The notes under the pieces are model-generated. The model was not told the DNA's origin. It saw only the letters and a list, made by a program, of their open reading frames with translations, and did not search any database. The position numbers and the translations under genes are program-made. From positions 76,248 to 140,247 of the forward strand of contig JBPRGG010000148.1 of assembly GCA_051418075.1 (NCBI GenBank): DNA of 64,000 bases, written 5' to 3'. This DNA comes from JBPRGG01 sp051418075 (GTDB lineage: Bacteria > Bacteroidota > Bacteroidia > Cytophagales > Cyclobacteriaceae). How positions within the stretch are numbered: position 1 is the stretch's first letter; each line of letters begins with the position of its first letter. Shown in pieces: positions 45,255 through 54,418 of this stretch.

Positions 45255-46061
45255 TTAAGGATTTTCTATATCATTTAAAAGGTTGACCAACCGGTCAAAG
45301 GCTTTATCTCTGGCTGAATTATTGGTATCTGAGTCATCCGGATCATCACCACGTCTCATGAAGGCATGTCCGGCTCCTTTGTATATCTCATATTGATAAA
45401 CATTTCCAGCTTGTTCCATCATTTTTTCAGTTTCAGGAATCCCGGCATTGATCCTTTGATCATCTTCACCATAAAATCCATAAACAGGCGCCTCTATTTG
45501 TTCAATCTGATCCATCTGATCAGGTGCACTGCCATAAAAAACCATGGCTGCGGCTATTTCATCACTGTTGGTGGCAAAGCGAAAAGACTGCGAACCTCCC
45601 CAGCAAAAGCCAACAACTACCGTTTTTCCAGTTGCAGATGGTAAATTACCTGCATAATCCTGTACTGCCATCAAGGCGTTGGTAACAAAATCTGGATCCA
45701 GTTGATAAATAGCATCCCTCGCTTCATCAGAGGAGGCAAAGTCACTGGTTTTTTCGATGTTTGGATTAAATTCTGATAACAGGTCAGGCGCTATGGCTAT
45801 AAACCCCTGTTCTGCCAATTGATCAGCAAAACTTCGCACCCAATCAGTTAATCCCCTGTTTTCATGAATGACAATGACTGAAAGTGATTTGTTTGAACTT
45901 TCCGGATAGGCTACAAAACTATGGATGTTTTTTTCTCCCGTGGTAATGGTAACCCATTCGTGATGCCGGGGAGAATTTTCCAATTGATCCAGGGCAAATT
46001 CCTGAGCCGGCAATATATGCCAATGGATAAATATTATTATGAAGTAAAATGCTTTTTTCAT
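45255..46061 (-). CDS. Secreted dienelactone-hydrolase-family protein
   Basis: 268 residues. A signal peptide (about 1-19, ending L-P-A-Q) is followed by an alpha/beta-hydrolase fold. The catalytic triad is seen as Cys in V-G-F-C-W-G-G near 153, Asp in Y-G-E-D-D-Q near 200 and His in G-A-G-H-A-F near 235. Cys in place of Ser is normal for dienelactone hydrolases. Exported, so its substrate is outside the cytosol and not known. Confidence 0.9.
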   Translation of the reverse strand: MKKAFYFIIIFIHWHILPAQEFALDQLENSPRHHEWVTITTGEKNIHSFVAYPESSNKSLSVIVIHENRGLTDWVRSFADQLAEQGFIAIAPDLLSEFNPNIEKTSDFASSDEARDAIYQLDPDFVTNALMAVQDYAGNLPSATGKTVVVGFCWGGSQSFRFATNSDEIAAAMVFYGSAPDQMDQIEQIEAPVYGFYGEDDQRINAGIPETEKMMEQAGNVYQYEIYKGAGHAFMRRGDDPDDSDTNNSARDKAFDRLVNLLNDIENP

Positions 46062-46154
46062 AGAGTTAGATAAACAGGTGAAGTATGGAAACTAATTATG
46101 GTAGTAAAAGGTTAGAAATTCAGAAATTTTTTTGAGAAGGGAGGGGTGACTGGA

Positions 46155-46402
46155 TAGGTATTTTTGCCAAACGGCTAAATTATAATTTTCAAAGGTGTAT
46201 TTGATTTGAGTAGTTTTGATGAAAGGGGCAAGTGAAAAACACTTGCCCCATAAAATGAGCACATCATGTAGATTTTATGATCCTGGAAGGCATTTATTTC
46301 ATATCTACTACAGTATTTGACTGAATTGATATTTTTGCCAGAAAATAAATTCAATTTTCAAAGGAGTACTTGATTTAGTATTTTTGGTGACAGGGGTAAT
46401 TA
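46155..46402. repeat. Degenerate direct repeat of about 70 bp, two copies
   Basis: Copy 1 (46155-46232) and copy 2 (46322-46402) share TTTTTGCCA, the phrase ATTTTCAAAGG and A-TTTGATTT, then a GGGGC/GGGGT end, at roughly 70 percent identity. They lie in the gap between the dienelactone hydrolase and MATE genes, which otherwise holds no gene. Confidence 0.55.
46225..46249 (-). terminator. Hairpin downstream of the MATE gene
   Basis: A perfect 10-bp stem (GGGGCAAGTG / CACTTGCCCC) with an AAAAA loop; read on the minus strand it is followed by TTT. Likely ends the MATE transcript, though it lies 255 bases beyond the stop. Confidence 0.5.
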
Positions 46403-46427
46403 TTACCAGGGAACCTTTTGCCATAAA

Positions 46428-46500
46428 AACTACATTTGGCTTGATCCTAAAAGTATGCAATAAGATCAGAAAAACGTCCGCACCTGCTGCAGCCTTATCG
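46428..46500. repeat. Intergenic repeat, copy 2
   Basis: Degenerate relative of the 3958-4140 block. It has ATCAGAAAAAC followed by CCGCACCTGCTGCAGCCTTA, matching CCGCACCTGC-GC-GCCTTTA of copy 1. Confidence 0.45.
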
Positions 46501-46503
46501 AAA

Positions 46504-47940
46504 TCAGACCTGGTTTAATTTCCATCGACCTCTTTTGAACCACACAAAAGCAATGATAGTGAGCATTGACTCAGCGATTACAATGGTCCAGAATACGCCA
46601 TTTTCATTCAATCCCATAGTTACAGCCAGAAAATAGGCTAATGGTATCTCTATCAACCAAAAACTGATCAAGTTGATCATTGTTGGTGTTCTGGTATCGC
46701 CAGCTCCGTTAAAAGCCTGGATCAAAACCATGCCCAATGCATAGCTCAGGTAACCATAACTAATGATTCTTAAGGCGATGACACCAATATCCACAACATC
46801 CGGCTCCTGAATAAACAACCGGATAAAAAACTCCGAACTGGTGAGGAAAAGTATAGCCATACTTCCCAGGAAGACCATATTTATCCAACCGGTTACCCAA
46901 ACAGACCTTTCGGCCCGATCGGGCTTACCGGCTCCAAGGTTCTGACCTACCAGGGTAGAAGCTGCATTGCTCAGGCCCCAGGAAGGCAGCAGGGTAAATA
47001 TTATTACCCGAATGGCAATGGTATACCCGGCCAGTACTTCACTGCCAAAATTGGCCATGATCCTCATGAGGATGATCCAGCTTGAGGTTGCGATAATATT
47101 TTGTCCCATGCCACCCAAAGAGATCTTCAACAGATGCCATAACCCTTTGGCATCTATTTTAAATTGTTGCCAGGATAACTTTATTCTTTTATTTCCTTGG
47201 AATAGCAGATAGAACTGGTAACACACGGCCAAACCCCGGCCAATGGCGGTGGCTAAAGCTGCACCTTTTATGCCTAAAGCAGGTATTGGTCCCCAGCCAA
47301 ATATGAGTATTGGATCAAGAACAATATTGATCAAGTTGGCCAGCCACAACACACGCATGGATATTGATGCATCACCCGCACTTCTGAAAATGGCGTTGAT
47401 GATAAACAACATCATGATGACCAGGTTGCTGCTTATCATGATGCTGGTATAGCTTTGTCCTATATCTATGGCTGTAGAGGAGGCACCCATCATTTGTAAC
47501 AATTGTCCGGACCAGAAAATACCGGGTAAGGCCAGGATCAAAGAGATGATGAGACCTGCCAGAATCGCCTGCACTCCTGAAAAGGCAGCAGCTTCCGGTT
47601 TCTTTTCACCTATTCTTCTGGCTACCAGGGCTGTGGTACCCATGCTTAAACCCATACCAATGGCATAAATGATGGTCATCATCGATTCAGTGATGCCTAC
47701 TATGGCCACTGCATCTGCTCCTAATTTGGAAACGAAAAATATGTCTACCACCGCAAAAACTGATTCCATGACCATTTCCAGTACCATAGGTATGGACAAT
47801 AAAAGTATGGCCCGGCCCAGACTGCCCTGGGTAAAGTCCTGGTCAGAACCAGCTATGGCTTCTTTTATATCTTGCCAAAGACTTTTAAGTTGCTGCTGGC
47901 TGGCGATAAGATTTTCCTTATTATAGAAATTGAACCTCAT
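46504..47940 (-). CDS. MATE-family efflux transporter
   Basis: 478 residues, twelve hydrophobic helices in two related halves. The N-terminal half has L-L-S-I-P-M-V-L-E-M-V-M-E-S and G-M-G-L-S-M-G-T-T-A-L-V-A-R-R-I-G-E-K, and the second half has L-S-N-A-A-S-T-L-V-G-Q-N-L-G-A-G-K-P, all typical of the DinF/NorM superfamily. It is an inner-membrane cation-coupled exporter of drugs or cationic metabolites. Single-gene unit on the minus strand. Confidence 0.93.
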   Translation of the reverse strand: MRFNFYNKENLIASQQQLKSLWQDIKEAIAGSDQDFTQGSLGRAILLLSIPMVLEMVMESVFAVVDIFFVSKLGADAVAIVGITESMMTIIYAIGMGLSMGTTALVARRIGEKKPEAAAFSGVQAILAGLIISLILALPGIFWSGQLLQMMGASSTAIDIGQSYTSIMISSNLVIMMLFIINAIFRSAGDASISMRVLWLANLINIVLDPILIFGWGPIPALGIKGAALATAIGRGLAVCYQFYLLFQGNKRIKLSWQQFKIDAKGLWHLLKISLGGMGQNIIATSSWIILMRIMANFGSEVLAGYTIAIRVIIFTLLPSWGLSNAASTLVGQNLGAGKPDRAERSVWVTGWINMVFLGSMAILFLTSSEFFIRLFIQEPDVVDIGVIALRIISYGYLSYALGMVLIQAFNGAGDTRTPTMINLISFWLIEIPLAYFLAVTMGLNENGVFWTIVIAESMLTIIAFVWFKRGRWKLNQV

Positions 47941-48101
47941 GACAAAAAAGAATAAAAAATATGAATGATGTAAATTGAAGATCCGGCTAAGCGGATGTGA
48001 TATTTAGCCCTGGGAGGTGGGCACATTAAGGACCACCCACGGGAGAATTGTAAAGCTTATGTGGGTAATTTTCATGAAGTTGTAATTTTCAATATGAATT
48101 G

Positions 48102-48109
48102 CAAAGATA
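48102..48109 (-). promoter_or_regulatory. Candidate -7 box for the MATE gene
   Basis: TATCTTTG on the minus strand matches TAnnTTTG, but lies about 160 bases before the ATG and no well-spaced -33 box was found. Confidence 0.3.
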
Positions 48110-48215
48110 GATAATATTTAGCAGATCGATGTATTTTCAAATAAAAATCTAAAATTATTAAGAAAAAAACAGGACAATGATACATGAGTCTAAATTTAAA
48201 GAGTTGGTGGTGTTC

Positions 48216-49676
48216 CTACCACCGGCCAGGCGCTTTATATCCGGCTTGGGCCGCATCAATTACCAACATCCAATCATGGCCTTCTCCCAGCCTGGGAGGC
48301 TGAAATTCATGAAGATCGTCTGTTCGAAAGGCACCTAGGTTTGTGCTTTCACCATTTCGGGGATTGTACCACCAGGCCTGAGCTTCCTGATCATCAATTT
48401 TATTCATTTGAACGGTTACCGGCTGACCAACAGCCAGGTAAATCAGCAGGTAGGAACCATCTATGGCTCCGGCTGCCCTGACATGATGTTTATCATTTGG
48501 ATTTATACCATATATAATGGCCTGGTCAGGTATCAATTTTTGGAAAGGTCTGGATTCAAACAAGGCCCTCACATGGGTCATGTCTTCAGCTCCCGGCCTG
48601 TCCATGGCTTCTCTCCAATCAGATAATGCAGGAATGGCGATCTTTCCTCCTTTTTTAAACATCTGCCATATGGCATTATTACCATATGTGTAGCCACAGG
48701 CTCCGGCCAGAAAATTCCAGTAGGCATGTATTCGTACATCATAGTCTGTAAAAAAACCTTGCTCAAAATGAGATCGGTCCTTAATAATTCCCTGATCATT
48801 TAATACACCAGCTGGGACTCTTTGATAACCTGGTTTAGAAAAATCCATGAATTCCCAAAACCTCAGGGAAATGTCTTCGTAAGCAGGTTCTCCATCTACA
48901 AAGGGCTTGCGGGGTTTCATCAGAAGCAGGTATTCAGCAAATTCGTAAACCTGGTGAAAATGTTTTTCATGTCCGCTTTGGTACATATTGAAATCCAGCC
49001 AGGGTTCATTGTGAAACCAATAGGCAGAAGTAGCGCCTCCACGGGGGTGATAAGTCTGCAGGTTTCTACCCTGATCTCCTTTTTTAATGCCTAAAGCCAT
49101 TGCTTTCCAGATTTCCCTGTTGGTTGGATTGTCTACGTTACGGTCTCCTCCCAGGATCCAGATGACCGGCTTGTTTTTATAGCGTGCACCTAAATATTCT
49201 CCATATATGGCTGCATTTTCAGGATTAAACACCACTGGCCCGGCTCCGGGATTGTTGGTTTCCAGTTTGTCACCCCAGGTTGGCAGCATACCTACCACCA
49301 GGCCCAATTGCTCGGCTTTATTTACAATGAAGTCTACATGGGCAAAATATTTCGGATTAGGCCTGCCCGGATCCAGGTCGAATAATGGGACTTCCCCATA
49401 AGGATTAGGGGTTCTTAACCCGTCATTTTCCGCCAAAACCACAGCCTGGATCAGAGTAAAGCCTTTTTTTGACCGGTTTTCCAGGTATTCGGTTGCTTCG
49501 TCGCGATCCAGTTTGTGAAACAATTCCCAGGCAGTATCACCTATCCAAATAAAAGGTTCACCATTGGTTTTTACCAGGAATCTGCCATCTTCACTCACTT
49601 TCAGTGGTTGAGCTGCCAGGGAAAAGTTCAAACAGATGATTAAAAGCAACAGGAAAACACGAGTATGCAGGTTCAT
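48216..49676 (-). CDS. Secreted glycoside hydrolase of the DUF4038/GH140 (apiosidase-like) family
   Basis: 486 residues. A signal peptide ends near A-A-Q-P (about 21). The catalytic domain has F-I-W-I-G-D-T-A-W-E-L-F-H near 42, F-T-L-I-Q-A-V-V-L-A near 73, W-I-L-G-G-D-R-N near 173 (Asp178, candidate acid) and V-D-G-E-P near 260 (Glu263, candidate nucleophile). A smaller domain from about 390 has W-W-Y-N-P-R-N-G, as in the C-terminal domain of this group. GH140 enzymes remove apiose from rhamnogalacturonan II. Last gene of the sugar operon. Confidence 0.85.
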   Translation of the reverse strand: MNLHTRVFLLLLIICLNFSLAAQPLKVSEDGRFLVKTNGEPFIWIGDTAWELFHKLDRDEATEYLENRSKKGFTLIQAVVLAENDGLRTPNPYGEVPLFDLDPGRPNPKYFAHVDFIVNKAEQLGLVVGMLPTWGDKLETNNPGAGPVVFNPENAAIYGEYLGARYKNKPVIWILGGDRNVDNPTNREIWKAMALGIKKGDQGRNLQTYHPRGGATSAYWFHNEPWLDFNMYQSGHEKHFHQVYEFAEYLLLMKPRKPFVDGEPAYEDISLRFWEFMDFSKPGYQRVPAGVLNDQGIIKDRSHFEQGFFTDYDVRIHAYWNFLAGACGYTYGNNAIWQMFKKGGKIAIPALSDWREAMDRPGAEDMTHVRALFESRPFQKLIPDQAIIYGINPNDKHHVRAAGAIDGSYLLIYLAVGQPVTVQMNKIDDQEAQAWWYNPRNGESTNLGAFRTDDLHEFQPPRLGEGHDWMLVIDAAQAGYKAPGRW

Positions 49677-49681
49677 TTTAT

Positions 49682-50782
49682 TTATAACTCCTTTAAATAA
49701 TAGATTAAGTCATCAGGTGAAGGACTTTTACCATTTTTTACATAGGATCCTGAGGTAGCAATGCCCAATAACAAACATTGCTCAGTTGAGCCACTGAGTA
49801 ACAGTCCCAGGCAGAAACCGGCATTGAAATTATCTCCTCCTCCGGTAGATATTTTGGGCCTGGCCACAACTTTACCCTTCACTTCCAGCTCAGACTGGCT
49901 GGTAAATGCCAGGGCCCGGTCTACCGGGTGTATGAGCAGCAGGTCAATATTAAGGTAATTGAAAATTTCCCTTCCTTTGCTCAGCAGTGTAGTTTTGAAA
50001 TCATCTCTTTCAAATATGATCCGATGCATCAAATTGGCTTCATTTTCATTGATGCCCAATATTACCCGGCCATGAATGCGGTATTGCGATAGCAAATGGA
50101 TCAGATTTTCCAGGTCTTCTTTTTGTTTTTTGGAAGGGTCACAAATATCAAAAAAATAGATTTCCGGTTTTTTACTTAGGTTTGGGATAATATCCTGAAA
50201 CATACCCTGCCATATTTCAGTGCAATGATTGAGGTTTGACCAATCCACCAGGGCCATCAGGTCAGCCTGGGCCGAGGTAATCAACTGCTCCATTCCCACA
50301 TTTTTCTTAATACTTTCCCATGTGATCTGGTTGAGTGAGGTCACTTCAGACAGTATCAGCTTACCATCATCAAATTCCAGGGCGTTGGTTAATCCTGGAT
50401 TGCTGATTGATATTTTTCTGGCATTGGGATGCATGTGATCAAATACAGGTAACACTTCGGGAAAACCCAGGGCTGCCATACAAACATTTTTTAAACCCAA
50501 TCCCCCTAATGCATTGGCCATGATGGGGGCATTTCCTCCCAATTTAAGTTCCTGGGTCACCAGTTCAAACTGGGCGCTTTTACCGGCGGCTTCCCCAATC
50601 TTCAGACTGAGCTCCTGAATAGTGGGAAATGCTTCAAATTCTTCTTTTTTCCGGGCTTTGACTACTCGTTGAATTTTATCTACATAGCCATCGAATCCGG
50701 TAAATACCTGGAAATCAGGAATACTGGATTTTTTGTCCTGAAGAAGTTGTATGGTATCGTTTATGAGCTTTTGTTGTTCCAT
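49682..50782 (-). CDS. PfkB-family sugar kinase
   Basis: 366 residues, ribokinase fold. The C-terminal signature is S-T-G-G-G-D-N-F-N-A-G-F (about 312), a variant of D-T-x-G-A-G-D that retains the catalytic Asp and the glycine-rich anion hole. The N-terminal half contains L-G-G-N-A-P-I-M-A-N-A-L-G-G-L-G near 78. It is longer than canonical ribokinases. It is 5 bases upstream of the GH140 gene and 17 bases after the transporter, so it is probably the kinase for the sugar freed or imported by this operon. Confidence 0.85.
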   Translation of the reverse strand: MEQQKLINDTIQLLQDKKSSIPDFQVFTGFDGYVDKIQRVVKARKKEEFEAFPTIQELSLKIGEAAGKSAQFELVTQELKLGGNAPIMANALGGLGLKNVCMAALGFPEVLPVFDHMHPNARKISISNPGLTNALEFDDGKLILSEVTSLNQITWESIKKNVGMEQLITSAQADLMALVDWSNLNHCTEIWQGMFQDIIPNLSKKPEIYFFDICDPSKKQKEDLENLIHLLSQYRIHGRVILGINENEANLMHRIIFERDDFKTTLLSKGREIFNYLNIDLLLIHPVDRALAFTSQSELEVKGKVVARPKISTGGGDNFNAGFCLGLLLSGSTEQCLLLGIATSGSYVKNGKSPSPDDLIYYLKEL

Positions 50783-50799
50783 AATAATTTATTTAAGGT

Positions 50800-51804
50800 T
50801 TAATTCATGCGGGCCAGAATGATCAGACCCAGACCTACAATAAAGAAGACAAACATCCCGAATAATAGCTTATTAGTAGATTTGGGGGCATCTTTGAATT
50901 CGCGCCAGATAAAAACGCCCCAAAAAGCGGCTACCATGGTAGCTCCCTGTCCTAAACCGTAGGAAATAGCCGGACCAGCTTGCTCTGCCGCAATCAGGCT
51001 AAAAGACATACCAATATTCCAGATGATCCCGCCCAGAATGCCGACCATATGAAGTTTAAAATTTCCTTTTTTGAAATAATCCCCATAGGTTACCGGGTTT
51101 CCGGTAATTGGCTTATACATAAAGATGGTATTCCAGATGAAATTTGACAGAAAAATTCCAATGGAAAATATAAATACCGCCGTATATGGAGTCATCTTTC
51201 CTGCCTCAGGATACATAAAATCCAATGACATGGAAGCTGCTACAAAACGATAAAAGAAACCCATGATCACTCCAGAAACGATTGACAACAAAATGCCTTT
51301 TTTGCTGGTAGTTCCAGCTTCAGAGGACGTTTTTTTATAGGCCATGGCATTCATCACTATGGCAACAGTCACCAGGGCCACCCCCAAAAATAAAAGAAAA
51401 GGGTTGCCGGTAGATTCGGCCAGGTAATTGATGATTACACCCAGCACCAGAGCCAGGCCCACGGCTATGGGAAAGGCCACCGCCATCCCGGCTACATCTG
51501 TGGCTGCCACAATTAACAAGTTAGACAGGTTAAATATTACGCCACCTATGAGGGCGGCTGTAATGGAAGACCCACTGGCTTGAGCCAGGTCTTCAAAAAA
51601 ACCGCGTCCTTCATCACCTATATTACCTAAAGTTAAACCAAAAATCAGGGCTAACAGGACGATGCCAATAGAATAATCCCAGTAATATAAGGGGAAGGAC
51701 CATTCTTTGGAAGATAATTTGAGGGTATTGGCCCAGGAACCCCAACATAGCATGGTTACAAACAGCATGATCACTGCCACAGAATAGGAATCGATAATTA
51801 CCAT
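50800..51804 (-). CDS. Sugar permease of the GRP (glucose/ribose porter) family
   Basis: 334 residues with about ten membrane helices. The opening I-I-D-S-Y-S-V-A-V-I-M-L-F-V-T-M-L-C-W-G-S-W-A-N-T is typical of the drug/metabolite superfamily members that carry sugars in Bacteroidota; later segments include G-G-V-I-F-N-L-S-N-L-L-I-V-A-A and G-Q-G-A-T-M-V-A-A-F-W-G. It lies between two sugar-kinase genes and is likely their importer. Sugar not determined. Confidence 0.85.
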   Translation of the reverse strand: MVIIDSYSVAVIMLFVTMLCWGSWANTLKLSSKEWSFPLYYWDYSIGIVLLALIFGLTLGNIGDEGRGFFEDLAQASGSSITAALIGGVIFNLSNLLIVAATDVAGMAVAFPIAVGLALVLGVIINYLAESTGNPFLLFLGVALVTVAIVMNAMAYKKTSSEAGTTSKKGILLSIVSGVIMGFFYRFVAASMSLDFMYPEAGKMTPYTAVFIFSIGIFLSNFIWNTIFMYKPITGNPVTYGDYFKKGNFKLHMVGILGGIIWNIGMSFSLIAAEQAGPAISYGLGQGATMVAAFWGVFIWREFKDAPKSTNKLLFGMFVFFIVGLGLIILARMN

Positions 51805-51816
51805 TGTTTTTTAGTT

Positions 51817-52737
51817 TTAGTTGTTTTGAATAAATGAATCTATTTCGGAGCGAAAAGGAGCAGACGGCTGAGCCCCCAGCCGGGTCACTGCCAAAGCGGC
51901 GGCAGCATTGGAAAATTGCAGGGCCCGGGGTAGCTCTTTTCCTTCTACCAGGCTAACAGCCAAACATCCGCAGAAAACATCCCCTGCGGCAGTGGTATCC
52001 ACTGCTTTTACCTGGTAGCCAGGAATAATCCCACTATTATCCCGGCTCAGGTAGTAAGCCCCCCGTTTGCCTAATGTGAGAATTACAGATTTTACACCTA
52101 TTTTTACCAGCTTTTGGGCTGCTGCTTCCACCTGCAATTGATCTTCTACTTTTTGTCCGGTCAGAAATTCGGCTTCCACTTCATTAACTACCAGATATTC
52201 AACGTATTGAAGGTATTTCAGGTCAAAATGACGGGCTGGAGCGAAATTCCATAATACCGGTATATTTAATTGATCTGCTTTCCGAATAGTGTATTCGATG
52301 GTTTGGGCCGGGATTTCATATTGCAGCACGATCAGGGCCGTTTCCCTGAGATGTGATTCAATTTGATCAATGTGGTGTGGACTTAATTTATAGTTGGCTC
52401 CCGGTGCCACAGAAAGATAATTTTCACCTTCCTGGCCAATCATAACCAGGGCGGTTCCACTGGGAACGCCTTTTTCCTGAAAAACATATTCCAGGTGGAG
52501 GTGATCCTGCCTGTAGCTTTCCAGCATTTTTTCAGTAAAATCATCTTCTCCCACACAATTTACGAAATAAACATCTCCTCCAGCCCGGGCTGCGGCAACT
52601 GCCTGATTGGCACCCTTTCCACCATAGGTCTGCCTGAAATCGGCCTCTGTCACCGTTTCACCAAGCTGGGGCAAATGATCCATTTTCATGATCAGATCCA
52701 CATTGGAGCTGCCAATCACTGTAATTTTATTTTTCAT
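51817..52737 (-). CDS. rbsK: Ribokinase
   Basis: 306 residues. Substrate-binding G-S-S-N-V-D-L near 10, T-Y-G-G-K-G-A-N-Q-A-V-A-A-A-R near 38 and the catalytic signature D-T-T-A-A-G-D-V-F-C-G near 248 are present. The first Gly of the usual G-A-G-D is Ala here. Ribose or deoxyribose is phosphorylated at O5 with ATP; the pairing with deoC makes deoxyribose a possibility. Separated from deoC by a hairpin that looks like a terminator. Confidence 0.92.
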   Translation of the reverse strand: MKNKITVIGSSNVDLIMKMDHLPQLGETVTEADFRQTYGGKGANQAVAAARAGGDVYFVNCVGEDDFTEKMLESYRQDHLHLEYVFQEKGVPSGTALVMIGQEGENYLSVAPGANYKLSPHHIDQIESHLRETALIVLQYEIPAQTIEYTIRKADQLNIPVLWNFAPARHFDLKYLQYVEYLVVNEVEAEFLTGQKVEDQLQVEAAAQKLVKIGVKSVILTLGKRGAYYLSRDNSGIIPGYQVKAVDTTAAGDVFCGCLAVSLVEGKELPRALQFSNAAAALAVTRLGAQPSAPFRSEIDSFIQNN

Positions 52738-52802
52738 TTTTGGGTTGAGAGTTCAGGGTTAAATATAATAAAATAACAGATAGCTGATCCAGATATATAA
52801 AG

Positions 52803-52842
52803 AAAACCAGAGCATATTTTAAATCATATGTCCTGGTTTTTT
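52803..52842 (-). terminator. Terminator or attenuator between deoC and rbsK
   Basis: Stem AAAACCAG / CTGGTTTT with inner pairing of GCATAT and ATATGT; on the minus strand it ends in TTTTCTTT. It would reduce or end transcription of the deoC unit before rbsK. Confidence 0.6.
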
Positions 52843-52868
52843 TAAATTATTTAAATTGTCGGCATTGC

Positions 52869-53579
52869 TCAGGCAAATCTTTGACTGGCTTGAGCCATAA
52901 TGGCTTCGGTGGCCGTGGCTCCTACCCGGGTAGCGCCTTCTTCTTTCACTGCCAATAATGCATCCAGATCACGCACCCCTCCGGCTGCTTTTACCTTTAC
53001 ATGCGATGCAGAATGCTCACGCATCAGTTTAATATCTGCTACGGTAGCTCCTTCATAGCTGTATTTTCCATCTGCACCTTTTACAAAACCAAATCCGCTG
53101 GAGGTTTTTACATAATCTACATTTAATTCACTGCAGATTTGACAAAGTTTGATCTTGTATTTATCATCCGGCAGGAAATCATTTTCAAAAATGACCTTTA
53201 ATATCGCATGATGGGCTTTAGTAACCTCTACCACTGCTTTTAATTCACTTGAAATATAATCCCAGTCTTCCTGAAGTACCTTACCCACATTTACCACCAT
53301 ATCAATTTCCACTGCACCATCTTTAATGGCTTTTTCAGTTTCAAATACTTTTACTGCAATGGCGCTGTTTCCATGAGGAAAACCGATCACGCAACCAACC
53401 AGTACATCAGTTCCTTCCAGCAGTTTTACCGTATCCGGAACTGCATAGGGTTTGACACAAACTGAAGCAGTGTCATATTTTATTGCAATCTCACATTGCT
53501 TTTTCAGGTCCTCATCAGTCATGGTAGGATGAAGGATGGAATGGTCGATCATTTTGGCAATTTCTTTTACTTTGTCCAT
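52869..53579 (-). CDS. deoC: Deoxyribose-phosphate aldolase
   Basis: 236 residues, TIM barrel. The Schiff-base Lys is in Y-V-K-T-S-S-G-F near 156, the second Lys in V-K-V-K-A-A-G-G-V-R-D near 200, and the Asp of the proton relay in the N-terminal region V-C-V-K-P-Y-A. It splits 2-deoxyribose-5-phosphate into glyceraldehyde-3-phosphate and acetaldehyde. Immediately downstream of the GntR regulator, so it is the first regulated enzyme gene. Confidence 0.97.
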   Translation of the reverse strand: MDKVKEIAKMIDHSILHPTMTDEDLKKQCEIAIKYDTASVCVKPYAVPDTVKLLEGTDVLVGCVIGFPHGNSAIAVKVFETEKAIKDGAVEIDMVVNVGKVLQEDWDYISSELKAVVEVTKAHHAILKVIFENDFLPDDKYKIKLCQICSELNVDYVKTSSGFGFVKGADGKYSYEGATVADIKLMREHSASHVKVKAAGGVRDLDALLAVKEEGATRVGATATEAIMAQASQRFA

Positions 53580-53608
53580 AGGTTTTTAAATTTTATAGTT
53601 AGATATTT

Positions 53609-54337
53609 TTATTGTTCATCCAGTAAATTTCCAATCGAATAGGTGGCCGTATTGCACAAGAGCGTACTGTAGATATTCAACTCGGGCCGATTGGTAACAA
53701 ACTTTAAAATAATATGTAATATGGGATTTCCGCTGTTGATCTGCAGGTATCCAGCTGTTTCAGGATCAGCTGATAATGCCCTCAGGTCCTGCTCTACGTG
53801 GACGACCTCTACCTGGTAATTGACATTCAGGGTTTGGAATAAGGAACCATTAACCAAGGGTTTATTGCAGAACTGGGGCAAATTGAAATTGGGTAAATAG
53901 GTGTATTCCAGCATCACGGGATCTTCTTCTACACAGCGAAGCCTTTTAAAGTAGATACAGCCTGATCCTTGTTCCAGTGAATTAAGAGGATAAAAGAAAT
54001 CCTCTGGCCAGGCCATCAGCTGAGGAGATTCCAGCATGGTGGTATTCACAGTATGTTTTTTACCCTTTACCACATCGGAGAAGCCCTTGATAGATAAAAG
54101 CCCCAGGCTGGTCTTGCGATTACGCACAATGCTTCCTTTTCCTTTTCTTTTAATAATATAGCCTTCCCTGACCAGTTCATTCAAGGCTTGACGCACGGTG
54201 GAACGGGTAATCTGGTGAATCTGGCTTAATTCATTTTCAGAAGGCAGCAAATCCCCATCCTTATAGATTCCGGACAGAATCTGCTTTTTCAGGTTGTTTT
54301 GCAGTTGCTTGTATCGGGGCGCTTCCATTATCACCAA
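53609..54337 (-). CDS. GntR-family transcriptional regulator (HutC/UTRA subfamily)
   Basis: 242 residues. The N-terminal winged helix has L-L-P-S-E-N-E-L-S-Q-I-H-Q-I-T-R-S-T-V-R-Q-A near 30-50, the classical GntR helix-turn-helix. From about 85 to the end is a UTRA effector domain, with V-M-L-E-Y-T-Y-L-P and P-I-L-H-I-I-L-K-F-V-T. It would bind a sugar phosphate or related ligand. It is first in the deoC operon. An operator-like palindrome lies 23 bases before its start, so it is likely autoregulated. Confidence 0.92.
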   Translation of the reverse strand: MVIMEAPRYKQLQNNLKKQILSGIYKDGDLLPSENELSQIHQITRSTVRQALNELVREGYIIKRKGKGSIVRNRKTSLGLLSIKGFSDVVKGKKHTVNTTMLESPQLMAWPEDFFYPLNSLEQGSGCIYFKRLRCVEEDPVMLEYTYLPNFNLPQFCNKPLVNGSLFQTLNVNYQVEVVHVEQDLRALSADPETAGYLQINSGNPILHIILKFVTNRPELNIYSTLLCNTATYSIGNLLDEQ

Positions 54338-54359
54338 TTTTTGGACAAATTAACAATAT

Positions 54360-54381
54360 TTAACCTGTACGTACAAGTTAA
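54360..54381 (-). promoter_or_regulatory. Palindromic operator upstream of gntR
   Basis: TTAAC-C-TGTACGTACA-A-GTTAA is a 22-bp near-perfect palindrome with only one non-symmetrical pair. It is of the kind bound by dimeric GntR proteins, and lies in the gntR promoter region. It probably controls gntR-deoC. Confidence 0.7.
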
Positions 54382-54418
54382 AACACACAAAAATTTTAAA
54401 AGTCAGAAAATCAATTAT

